Assembly (NCBI GenBank): GCA_004297935.1
Contig: SCRE01000014.1
Coordinates: 248,001 to 312,000 of the forward strand
Source: Microbacteriaceae bacterium
GTDB taxonomy: Bacteria; Actinomycetota; Actinomycetes; Actinomycetales; Microbacteriaceae
DNA length: 64,000 bases
Reading direction: 5' to 3'
The translations under genes were made by a program, and so were the position numbers. Of this stretch, positions 44,713 through 52,038 are shown piece by piece (the first letter of the stretch is position 1; each line of letters opens with the position of its first letter). The notes under the pieces were generated by a model. That model worked only from the letters and a program-made list of their open reading frames with translations. It made no database searches and was not told the origin of the DNA.

Positions 44713-45498
44713 ATGCCCGATCACTACACGTATGCCAGCACTGAGGTTCTGGTCAATCGTCGCGGCTACACCGACCCAGCACTATGGAAGGCCGCGGAAC
44801 GGCGCGTCGTCCACACGCACATGGCCGATCTGACCGTGCACCCGATCCCCGGCAGCTTCGATCTGCGGCATTTGCAAGCGATCCACGCGGCTCTCGTCGA
44901 CGGATTCTACGACTGGGGCGGGCGGTTGCGGGATACCGACACCGGGCCGGGTGGCACAGGAATCGCGCATTGCCGCCCCGAGTACATCCCCGGCGAGGCG
45001 ACGCGGATCTTCACCGCTCTGGCCGGAATGGACTACCTGCGTGGCAGGACCGCGGACCAATTCTCGAAGGGACTCGCGTGGGTGTGGGGCGAGACCACGG
45101 TCCTTCACCCGTTCCGCGACATCAACACGCGAAGCCAGTTCGTGTTCTTCAATCAGCTCGCCGCCGATGCCGACTGGGTCATCGACTGGAACAGGATCGA
45201 CCCCCGTGTGTTCGCACACGCCCGCACCGTCGCGATCTTCCGCGACGAGGCCGGCATCGACGCGCTGCTGCATCCCGCCCTGATCCGCCTCGAGGAGGTG
45301 ACCCGCAGAGAGGATCTGCGGCAGCAAATCGACGGAACTAACGAGGCGTTTTTTGCGCGCCATTCATCCCGGAGTCCTGAGCAGCTCGATACACGGTTGC
45401 AGTCCGCGCTGGAGCGCCGACGCCGCAACCTCCCGGAAGCAGACGACTTCGGCCGTCACGGTCCGTCCGGTCTGGAGCCGCCCGGCCGAACACTCTGA
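44713..45498 (+). CDS. Fic/DOC-family protein (putative AMPylating toxin)
   Basis: 261 residues with the Fic fold: an N-terminal helical region, the FDLRHLQAIHAALVDGFYDW helix, the flap-adjacent GGTGIAHCRPEYIPGEA, and the Fic loop HPFRDINTRSQFVFF. The catalytic His, the Phe, the Asn and the Arg are kept, but the GNGR segment reads INTR. Fic enzymes transfer AMP or other NMPs to hydroxyl side chains of target proteins. Paired with the VbhA-like gene it forms a toxin-antitoxin module on the mobilisable element. Enzymatic activity with the altered loop is uncertain. Confidence 0.86.
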   Translation: MPDHYTYASTEVLVNRRGYTDPALWKAAERRVVHTHMADLTVHPIPGSFDLRHLQAIHAALVDGFYDWGGRLRDTDTGPGGTGIAHCRPEYIPGEATRIFTALAGMDYLRGRTADQFSKGLAWVWGETTVLHPFRDINTRSQFVFFNQLAADADWVIDWNRIDPRVFAHARTVAIFRDEAGIDALLHPALIRLEEVTRREDLRQQIDGTNEAFFARHSSRSPEQLDTRLQSALERRRRNLPEADDFGRHGPSGLEPPGRTL

Positions 45499-45670
45499 CC
45501 GGCATACACTGGCCGGCTCCGGAGCCGCGATCACCCGGTGTTCGAGTTGCCACGCCCGCTCGTGCGTCAAGCGACCGGCTTCAACGGGTGATCGCACGGT
45601 GGTGCCATGCTTGAACCGTTGAGGTGCCGGTCGTGCAACCGGTGCGGCACCGTATTGCGCTCGTGCGGGG

Positions 45671-45776
45671 CCGCCGATTCGGCGGACCCGTCCCCGGTGT
45701 GCGATAGCGCTCATTGAGTCGAGCGGCTGATGGCGTCGATCCCGTGTTCCGCCTTCCGGGGGTGCCGATTCGGCAC
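45671..45776. repeat. Two related palindromes in a gene-free stretch
   Basis: CCGCCGATTCGGCGG (45671-45685) and GTGCCGATTCGGCAC (45762-45776) are perfect 7-1-7 palindromes sharing the core CCGATTCGG, centred 91 bases apart. They lie in the region 45499-46021 between the convergent fic and integrase genes. That region otherwise holds only an AT-rich patch near 45840-45860 and no gene I can support. They could be protein-binding sites or transcript hairpins. Confidence 0.55.
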
Positions 45777-46021
45777 TCCCGTGCGCGGCATGCGGCTCGC
45801 CGAGTTGGCAGCGCCGTCGACGCGCGACCAACCCGACGCTCCTAGATATAGTAGCTCGGCCTGGCAGCGGATACAAGATGTAGTGGTGCGGCTGCGCGTT
45901 GGCTCGTCGGGATGATGGGATGATCGCCGGAATCTCGTCCTCCCGGGTGATGTGGTGGCGCTAGAGGGATGGCGCTCAGCCCGCACGACGTATCCTTCGA
46001 CCCGGAACAGGAGGTGTCTTG

Positions 46022-47212
46022 TCATTGTGGTGGTGTCTCCTTGGCGAAGACCTCGTCGAGGATGTCCGCGGTGACGGGGTTGACCATCTCGTTGCGGCGG
46101 ATGTAGTGCTGAATCGTGATCCGCGGGTCCGCGTGGCCCAGCAGTTCGGCGGCAAGGTTGATGTCGGCGTGGTCGTTGACGGCGGTGGCGACCGTGCGGC
46201 GGAACATGTGCGGGCTGATCCCGTCGATCTCGGCCAGGGCGAGCACGCGGCGCAGCTTGGTGCTCACGTTGTTCGGCGTCAGCGGCGTCTGGTTCCGGCT
46301 GGCGAACAGCAACGCATCCGGTGACCGGTCGGCCAGGGCCGCCAGGCGTCTGCGGATGGCTTCGGCCGTGAAGGACGGGATGGCGATCGTGCGCCGGGAC
46401 TTGTGTGTCTTCGGGTGGTCCTGCCGGTGCGGTTTCGCACCTCGCGGGCAGACGATGGTGCCGCTGATACGGATGGATGGGCGCGGTGAGGTCACGTCGA
46501 CGTCGCTGCGGCGGATCGCGAGAGCCTCGCCGATCCGGGCCGAGGTGCCGAGCATGACCTCGACGATGGCGCCGAGCTGGCCGTCCGGCTTCGGGCCGGA
46601 CGGACTCAGCCCGGTCTCCCAGAGCCGGATCGCCTCCCGTACGGCGTTCACCTCCGCCGGGGTCAGCGCGGTCGGGTCGGGGCGCGGGCTCGTGAGGCGG
46701 GCGATCGACTCCATCGGGTTGCGCGGCAGGATCTCGTGCCGCACCGCCAGGCCGAACGCCTGGCGGAGGACGTTGCGGGACTGCTTGGCCCGGTTGTAAC
46801 TGATCTGCCGCTGCTGCTTGATGAACAGGTCGCAGCGGGCGACGCCGATCTCCCGCAGCGTGAGATTCGCGAAGTGCGGCAGCACGAGATGCGCCATGTT
46901 CCACCGGTAGAGGTTGCGAGTGCTCTCGGCCAGATCCGGGTTCAGCTCGATATCGGCCAGCCAATAGTCGGCCAGTTCCTTGAAGGTGCTGTCCGCGGTC
47001 AGGTCCGAGTTTCCCGGCTGGTAGACCGCCCGCAGGGACAGCTTCTCCTTCAGCACCAACTCCGCCGACTTCCGGCTAGCGGCAGAGGCCTGGACCTGCC
47101 GGGTCAGGCCGTCCCAATCCCGGTATCGAGCCCGGGCCAGGATGTGCCCGGAGGCCAGGGTGCGGTAGGTGAACTCGCCGAAGGTGCCGATCGGCAGCCG
47201 CGGCCTAGACAT
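46022..47212 (-). CDS. Tyrosine recombinase/phage-type integrase
   Basis: 396 residues. N-terminal arm-type and core-binding (SAM-like) domains are followed by the catalytic domain with Arg in SARIGEAL, Lys in KTHKSRRTI, HMFRR (His and Arg), LGHADPRI (His) and the Tyr nucleophile in TIQHYIRR. All active-site residues are present. GAGGTGAGG precedes the ATG. An excisionase-like gene lies just upstream and a tRNA-derived attachment core 420 bases upstream. It likely mediated integration of the conjugative element. Confidence 0.93.
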   Translation of the reverse strand: MSRPRLPIGTFGEFTYRTLASGHILARARYRDWDGLTRQVQASAASRKSAELVLKEKLSLRAVYQPGNSDLTADSTFKELADYWLADIELNPDLAESTRNLYRWNMAHLVLPHFANLTLREIGVARCDLFIKQQRQISYNRAKQSRNVLRQAFGLAVRHEILPRNPMESIARLTSPRPDPTALTPAEVNAVREAIRLWETGLSPSGPKPDGQLGAIVEVMLGTSARIGEALAIRRSDVDVTSPRPSIRISGTIVCPRGAKPHRQDHPKTHKSRRTIAIPSFTAEAIRRRLAALADRSPDALLFASRNQTPLTPNNVSTKLRRVLALAEIDGISPHMFRRTVATAVNDHADINLAAELLGHADPRITIQHYIRRNEMVNPVTADILDEVFAKETPPQ

Positions 47213-47218
47213 TCTGCC

Positions 47219-47452
47219 TCACCTCCCGTCCGCGGACGAGGCGGGGTCGCGTTGCTGCGCGACCCACGCCTTCACGTCCGGCACCGCGAACATGACGTGC
47301 TTGCCGAAGCGGTGACCGGCAGGGCCCTTGTGCCGGGTGCGCCAATCGTAGATCGTCGAGACCGGCACGCCGAGATAAGCCGCCAGGGTGTGCACGTCGA
47401 TCATCGGATCGAGGCCGGGAATGGGCTGCTGCGGATGCGATGCGGGGTTCAT
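47219..47452 (-). CDS. Excisionase/AlpA-like helix-turn-helix protein
   Basis: 77 residues with a MerR-type winged helix: IDVHTLAAYLGVPVSTIYDW, then HRFGKHVMFAVPDVKAWV. This is the usual pattern of Xis/AlpA DNA-binding proteins that direct excision. It ends six bases before the integrase start and is probably co-transcribed with it. No strong ribosome site is seen. Confidence 0.8.
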   Translation of the reverse strand: MNPASHPQQPIPGLDPMIDVHTLAAYLGVPVSTIYDWRTRHKGPAGHRFGKHVMFAVPDVKAWVAQQRDPASSADGR

Positions 47453-47598
47453 GCCCGATAGGTGCGCGCCCGCGCCCGCGGCATCCGCAGCCAGCCGGAA
47501 ACGACCGGCAACAGTGGAGCCGGAGCCGATGAACAGGGCGGTCGAGGAGGGATAAAAGGTGAGTAAACGGTGACGTGTTCAAATTCCACCTACGCAAA

Positions 47599-47628
47599 GA
47601 GGCCGGAAACCCTCAAGTTTCCGGCCTC
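47599..47628 (-). terminator. Strong hairpin terminator downstream of the tRNA 3' fragment
   Basis: A perfect 12-base stem, GAGGCCGGAAAC with GTTTCCGGCCTC, around a 6-base loop is followed on the minus strand by CTTTGCG. It lies three bases beyond the CCA end of the tRNA fragment, where a tRNA terminator would be. Confidence 0.65.
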
Positions 47629-47631
47629 ATC

Positions 47632-47671
47632 TGGTTGCGGGGACAGGATTTGAACCTGCGACCTCTGGGTT
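47632..47671 (-). other. Displaced tRNA 3' half, attachment site (att) core
   Basis: On the minus strand this reads AACCCAGAGG, GTCGCAGGTTCAAATCC and TGTCCCCGCAACCA: anticodon-stem 3' side, T-arm and acceptor end with CCA of a tRNA, probably tRNA-Met type. The sequence to its right does not form the 5' half, so it is a duplicated 3' end left by site-specific integration. The rest of 47453-47805 holds the terminator above, nothing else certain, and a 17-codon frame at 47712-47765 that I do not call. Confidence 0.75.
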
Positions 47672-47805
47672 ACAGGTCTGGCCCGGAAACACGCGGAAGT
47701 TCGGACGGGTTATGGGCGCCGACGTGATCGACCTGGATCAGTTCCGAGCTGCGAAAGCCGTCTGAGCGGGCGATTTGGCCCGTTTCCGGTAACGAATAGG
47801 TAACA

Positions 47806-48636
47806 ATGAGCGCCGGGATTCCTGCCGCGTACCGGTACTCCTTGCTTGCGGCCGGCAAGAGCGCCGGCACGATCCGGCAACGGATAGGGGACATCGAGCG
47901 GTTCTCCCGGCGCTGCCCGGACCTGTTCGCCGCCACGACGGAGGATCTGATGCAGTATCTGGGTGTTGGTGCGGAGAGTTCGAACTGGCGACCGGAGTAT
48001 TTGAAGAAGATCCGGGCGTCGTTTCGTTCCTTCTACCGGTGGGCTCACCAAGCCGGGCGAATCGACACCGACCCGGCGTATGGCCTGTCGCCGGTGACCG
48101 TGCCCAGGCCGTTGCCACACCCCACACCGGAAAGCGTCGTACTGGCTGCGTTTGCTGAGGCTTCTCGGCCTGTCAGGGCGATGATCCTGTTAGCGGCGAC
48201 TGAGGGCTTGCGTCGGTCCGAGATCGCGGGGCTACATCCACGGGATCGACACGGGGACGCGATCCGGTTCATCGGCAAAGGATCGAGGGAACGAATCGTC
48301 CCACTGGACCAGCTGACGCTGGCCGCACTCGTCGGCCTGGAAGCGTTGCAGGGTCGCGACTCGTATTATTTCCCAGGCCGGTTCGGCGGTCACCTCCATT
48401 CCAGCACCGTGTATCGGTGGGTGACAGAGTGCACGCCCGGCTGGACCTTACACAGTCTTCGGCACCGTGCTGCGACGATCGGCTATTCGGGGACGAAAGA
48501 CCTGCGGGCGACACAAGAGTTTTTGGGACATGCATCCCCGGCCACCACCCAGATCTATACCGCAGTTTCCTTCGCCGACATACAAGCCGTCGTCAACGCC
48601 GCCTCACTCCGGTTACCGACCCCCGACTCGAGATGA
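47806..48636 (+). CDS. Second tyrosine recombinase, XerC/D-like
   Basis: 276 residues. SAM-like N-terminal domain, then Arg in ATEGLRRSEIAGL, Lys in FIGKGSRERIVPL, HSLRHRAATIGY (His, Arg), LGHASPATTQ and the nucleophile Tyr in TQIYTAV. The catalytic set is complete. It is shorter than the first integrase, lacks an arm-binding extension, and points away from it across the att core. It may belong to a different integrated element or to a plasmid dimer-resolution system. Confidence 0.92.
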   Translation: MSAGIPAAYRYSLLAAGKSAGTIRQRIGDIERFSRRCPDLFAATTEDLMQYLGVGAESSNWRPEYLKKIRASFRSFYRWAHQAGRIDTDPAYGLSPVTVPRPLPHPTPESVVLAAFAEASRPVRAMILLAATEGLRRSEIAGLHPRDRHGDAIRFIGKGSRERIVPLDQLTLAALVGLEALQGRDSYYFPGRFGGHLHSSTVYRWVTECTPGWTLHSLRHRAATIGYSGTKDLRATQEFLGHASPATTQIYTAVSFADIQAVVNAASLRLPTPDSR

Positions 48637-49015
48637 TCTGGCAGACTGCGCTGCAATACAGCTGAGGTCGAGGCGACCTCCCAAGACAATCGGCTTGCTC
48701 GTGATTCCGCGCATCTCACTTCAGCGATTCTCGCGGTGCGTCTTAGAAGCCTATAGTGTGTGTGATCGATTATTGGTAGGCCGGTTCAGCCGGGAATTCC
48801 TGCCGTGTTGGTGGCTGGTTTCCTGCCGAAAAAGCGCTAAGAATCCGACCGGCGGGATCCCCAAAGTTTGACCGGGAGTTTGCGAAGAAATGAAGTTCAC
48901 CCCGGTGGCCGCTGCCGTGTTCCGTGTGTTGGGAACATTGGCCCGCCACCAACAGATAAGTTCCTTCACGCGCTGCGATTGAAGAAGCGGTCGCGCCGGA
49001 AGTGCTGGAAAGCAG
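48637..49015. other. Gene-free stretch beside the second recombinase
   Basis: No supported gene on either strand. The segment around 48890-48960, which begins TGAAGTTCACCCCGGTGGCC, lies just ahead of the IstA remnant and may be the end of that IS21-like element. This is a weak inference. The rest shows nothing I can name. Confidence 0.35.
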
Positions 49016-49237
49016 ATGACGGTACCCATGTCCGTTCAAGAAAGTATCAGAGCACTCGACGCGCAGGGTGTTGCGGGGCGTGAGATCGCCCGCAGTCTGG
49101 GCGTGAGCCGTGATTCGGTAGGTCAGGCCGCCTTCCAGGCCTTCCTCGGACTACAAAGTGAACGACAGCCCAGCACCTACCGCAGCATCATCCCGGCCGG
49201 GCCAGCCGCTCAACATTCAGCTGAGCTAACCGGATAA
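49016..49237 (+). pseudogene. N-terminal remnant of an IS21-family transposase (IstA)
   Basis: The frame begins MSVQESIRALDAQGV followed by AGREIARSLGVSRDSV, the helix-turn-helix start of IstA-type transposases. Homology-like sequence stops after about 35 residues and runs into unrelated codons ending at 49237. The catalytic domain and IstB partner are absent, so only the 5' end of the element survives. Confidence 0.6.
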
Positions 49238-49370
49238 GCGTGATTTACATTTTTGGAAGAATAATTGCACGGTGCAGAAATAGCACGAGCCGTTGGTGTC
49301 CGTCCGGATCGACCGATTCCTCCGTTCGGAACAGCGGGTTGCGCCGTTGTCGATCGATCGGCGAGCAGCC

Positions 49371-51353
49371 TCAGCGGGTACAAGCGTAAAGCCGATCGGC
49401 GAGCATCGTGCCGCCCACGGCGCCGAACCCGGCAGCGTAGGCGTCTCGTGGCACGAGTCGGCACGAGTTCTCAACCCAGTGATGCAACTCGACGATGTGG
49501 GGCGGGCTGACGGCATTCTTAGAGGCCGGACCGGTCAGCAGAATGTACGTCAAGCGATGGTGAGACACGAGACTCTGGATTCTCGCGAGGCTCGGCGCAT
49601 CCACCCGCGAGCTGTAACCGCCGATCGGCAGCACGCGCCGCGCTCCCTGCATGATCAACGGCGCGGAGCTTCGCCACGAGTCGGTCGCGAGGACGAATTC
49701 GTCGTTCGGGCTGTTCGCCTTCGCATAGTCGAAGATGAGCGCTTCGATCGTTGCAGTGCGATTGGCGTCTCGATTGGAGTTCAGGCCGATCCCGTATTTT
49801 CCTTCGACCTGGTGAGTCTGAGCAGGCTGGGCCGGAGGCCCCGCATATGCGTCATTGGCCGTGCCCGCGTAAGCGGGAACAACGGTGGACAGGGCCCAGG
49901 TGAGCGGCGCAAGCAGTGTAGCCACGAGCGCAGCTGCGCCGGCCGGGCGGGCAATTCGTTGCAGCTGGGGCCGCCCTGCCGCTCGGACGGTTAGCAGCAC
50001 CGTCGCACCGAGTCCCAGCATGCAAATCGGGGCAAGCAGCCAACGCCCGAACACAGGATAGTGGGCGACCAGAACGACAACCCAGATCGTCTGCACCGCG
50101 GTGGCGATGGGCAGAGCGAATCGGAGTCTGCTCATTCGTCGGCGCGAAGTGCGCCACAACAAGATCGCGCCGATCGCGCTGAGCGCAGACAACGGAAACA
50201 CCATACTTGCCAGGTAGGCTGTATGCGGCAGGCTCATCACGCTCATGACGACGACCATGGTCAGCAGGAGAGCCCCGCTCAGCAGGATGCCGCTGCGCAG
50301 CCGTTCGTCTGCTTCCAGCGCCGCGTGCGTGCGGCGCAATGCGATAAACCCCAGAACGAGCCCCGCCGCCGCGAGCGGATACAGCCACCCGATCTGGCTC
50401 GCATATGCGGGCAACAGCAGCTTGATGGGGGTGTGGCCAAGCAGCCCCGGTACCAGGCCCACCGTATTGCTGCCGTGCGCGGGGGCAAGCGGGTCCGCGC
50501 CGAGAGCACCGGGCATCAGGTTGCTGAAGAACCGGTCGACCCCGTTGTAGCCAAACACCATGGAGAAGATGTTGTTGTTGGTGGTTCCGTCGATGTACGG
50601 CCGGTTCGCTGGTGAAACGACGGCGATCACACACATCCATGACAGGGACACGGCAACCGCGACGATTCCGGCCACGGCGAGTCGCCACCACTTGCGCCGA
50701 AACGGTAGAGCAACCGTGAGCAGGTACACCACGGCCAGGGCCGGCAGCACGAGCCAGGCCTGCATCATCTTGGCTTGAAACCCTATTCCCACGGCGACGC
50801 CCGAGAGCACCAACCAGCGCAGTCGTCCGGTTTCGATAGACCGCTGCCATGCCGCGACGGCCAACGTCGTGCACATGGTCAGCATGCCGTCCTCCATCGG
50901 GTGGGAGAACATCGGCACCAGCAGCGGTGTGAACGCCATGGCCGCGGCCCCGATCAGGCCACCGGTAGGTCCGGTCCACCGCCGGATGACGTAGTAGGCG
51001 GCGGCGACGGTGATGACGCCCTCGACCGCTTGGGGAATTGCCAGTGACCACGCGCTGAAGCCAAATACTCTCGCCGACAGTGCTTGCGGGATCAGGAAGC
51101 CCGACAACTTGTCCAGGGTGATCGTCGACTGCGGGTCGAATGCCCCGAACAGGAATGCCTTCCAACTGACCGACATGCTCTTGGCCGCAGACGCGTAGTA
51201 GTCCGAAAATCCCGAATGGGCGGCATTCACGCCATAAAGAATCGACGATGCCGCTATGAGGCAGAAGAACATCCACGCCTGCGTGCGACGCCGGAACAGC
51301 CGCCCCCGTGTCGGGTGCGACGGCACCGTGGCGGGTATGGCGGTGACGATCAT
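49371..51353 (-). CDS. GT39/ArnT-like membrane glycosyltransferase
   Basis: 660 residues from ATG 51353. Around a dozen hydrophobic segments with the GT-C first-loop acidic pattern (SDYYASAAKSMSVSWKAF, then DPQSTITLDKLSG) and the PMFSHPMEDGMLTMC segment of YkcB-like family members. A soluble C-terminal domain follows (VLATDSWRSSAPLIMQGAR). It would transfer a sugar from a polyprenyl-phosphate donor to an acceptor outside the membrane. Family membership is firm; donor and acceptor are unknown. Confidence 0.88.
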   Translation of the reverse strand: MIVTAIPATVPSHPTRGRLFRRRTQAWMFFCLIAASSILYGVNAAHSGFSDYYASAAKSMSVSWKAFLFGAFDPQSTITLDKLSGFLIPQALSARVFGFSAWSLAIPQAVEGVITVAAAYYVIRRWTGPTGGLIGAAAMAFTPLLVPMFSHPMEDGMLTMCTTLAVAAWQRSIETGRLRWLVLSGVAVGIGFQAKMMQAWLVLPALAVVYLLTVALPFRRKWWRLAVAGIVAVAVSLSWMCVIAVVSPANRPYIDGTTNNNIFSMVFGYNGVDRFFSNLMPGALGADPLAPAHGSNTVGLVPGLLGHTPIKLLLPAYASQIGWLYPLAAAGLVLGFIALRRTHAALEADERLRSGILLSGALLLTMVVVMSVMSLPHTAYLASMVFPLSALSAIGAILLWRTSRRRMSRLRFALPIATAVQTIWVVVLVAHYPVFGRWLLAPICMLGLGATVLLTVRAAGRPQLQRIARPAGAAALVATLLAPLTWALSTVVPAYAGTANDAYAGPPAQPAQTHQVEGKYGIGLNSNRDANRTATIEALIFDYAKANSPNDEFVLATDSWRSSAPLIMQGARRVLPIGGYSSRVDAPSLARIQSLVSHHRLTYILLTGPASKNAVSPPHIVELHHWVENSCRLVPRDAYAAGFGAVGGTMLADRLYACTR

Positions 51354-51596
51354 ATGGGCGGTATGCTCCCGTTCAGTTTGCGCGCATTGAGCGGCCGTCC
51401 ACGCGGACTGCGGTCGGCTGGGCATCGGCTTCGGAGTCGTCTGAGGTCGTGTTGTTGCCAATGATCGAGGCACAGATTTCACGGGGCGGTCGGCTGTGCG
51501 TAGACACGACGATAGCCGCGCGCGGTCGCGACGGCTATCGTAGCGGGGCGAGCTCGGGGCACCCGGGCCCGACACGCGGGCGTCCCGAACTCAGCG

Positions 51597-51917
51597 TCAC
51601 TTCTCGTTGGCACCGCCCTCGTGGTTCACATCTGCACCCTCCGGGTCGGCGTGGCCGCCGTCGTTGCCGTCGCTCGCACCGGGCTTTTCCGGACTCTCCT
51701 GTCCGTTTGCCTCCGTCGTGCCGGTCTCGTGGGATTCGTTGGCCTCGGGCGAATCGGACGACGTGGCGGAGGTGGATCCTGCCGGGCCGGCCGTGGGCGA
51801 CACCGTCGTGCTGGGAGGATTCGATGACGGGGGCGCGCTGGCGAACGCGGCGCCCGCACCGAGGCCGGTCAGCGCGAGGGTGAGTGCACTCGCGGCGGCG
51901 ATGGTGAGTTTCTTCAT
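51597..51917 (-). CDS. Small secreted, low-complexity acidic protein
   Basis: 106 residues. A Sec signal peptide (MKKLTIAAASALTLALTGLG) with cleavage near AFASA is followed by a Ser/Pro/Thr- then Glu/Gly/Asp-rich tail without predicted fold. No cysteine or sorting signal is present, so it is likely released or wall-associated. It lies between the glycosyltransferase and PBP genes on the same strand. No function can be assigned. Confidence 0.7.
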   Translation of the reverse strand: MKKLTIAAASALTLALTGLGAGAAFASAPPSSNPPSTTVSPTAGPAGSTSATSSDSPEANESHETGTTEANGQESPEKPGASDGNDGGHADPEGADVNHEGGANEK

Positions 51918-52038
51918 GGTGATTCTCCTTCACTGATCGTCCCGGAGTTTCCGTCCCGGGAGTGGATGCGCTGAACTCTCGCAAACGAAGATAAGACGCA
52001 GATAAGCTGGCCTGTCAATTCACCCGGATGACCAATCG

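Noticed and set aside
45711-46964. Very long minus-strand frame rich in Arg/Pro/His
   Set aside because: Lies in another frame of the integrase gene and runs into non-coding DNA; composition typical of GC-rich shadow frames.
47599-47628. Hairpin considered as a CRISPR-like or IS inverted repeat
   Set aside because: Single copy, directly after a tRNA CCA end, and followed by T-rich bases: a terminator explains it.
47712-47765. 17-codon frame MGADVIDLDQFRAAKAV upstream of the second recombinase
   Set aside because: Too short, no clear ribosome site, and no way to separate it from chance; it may be a remnant but I do not call it.
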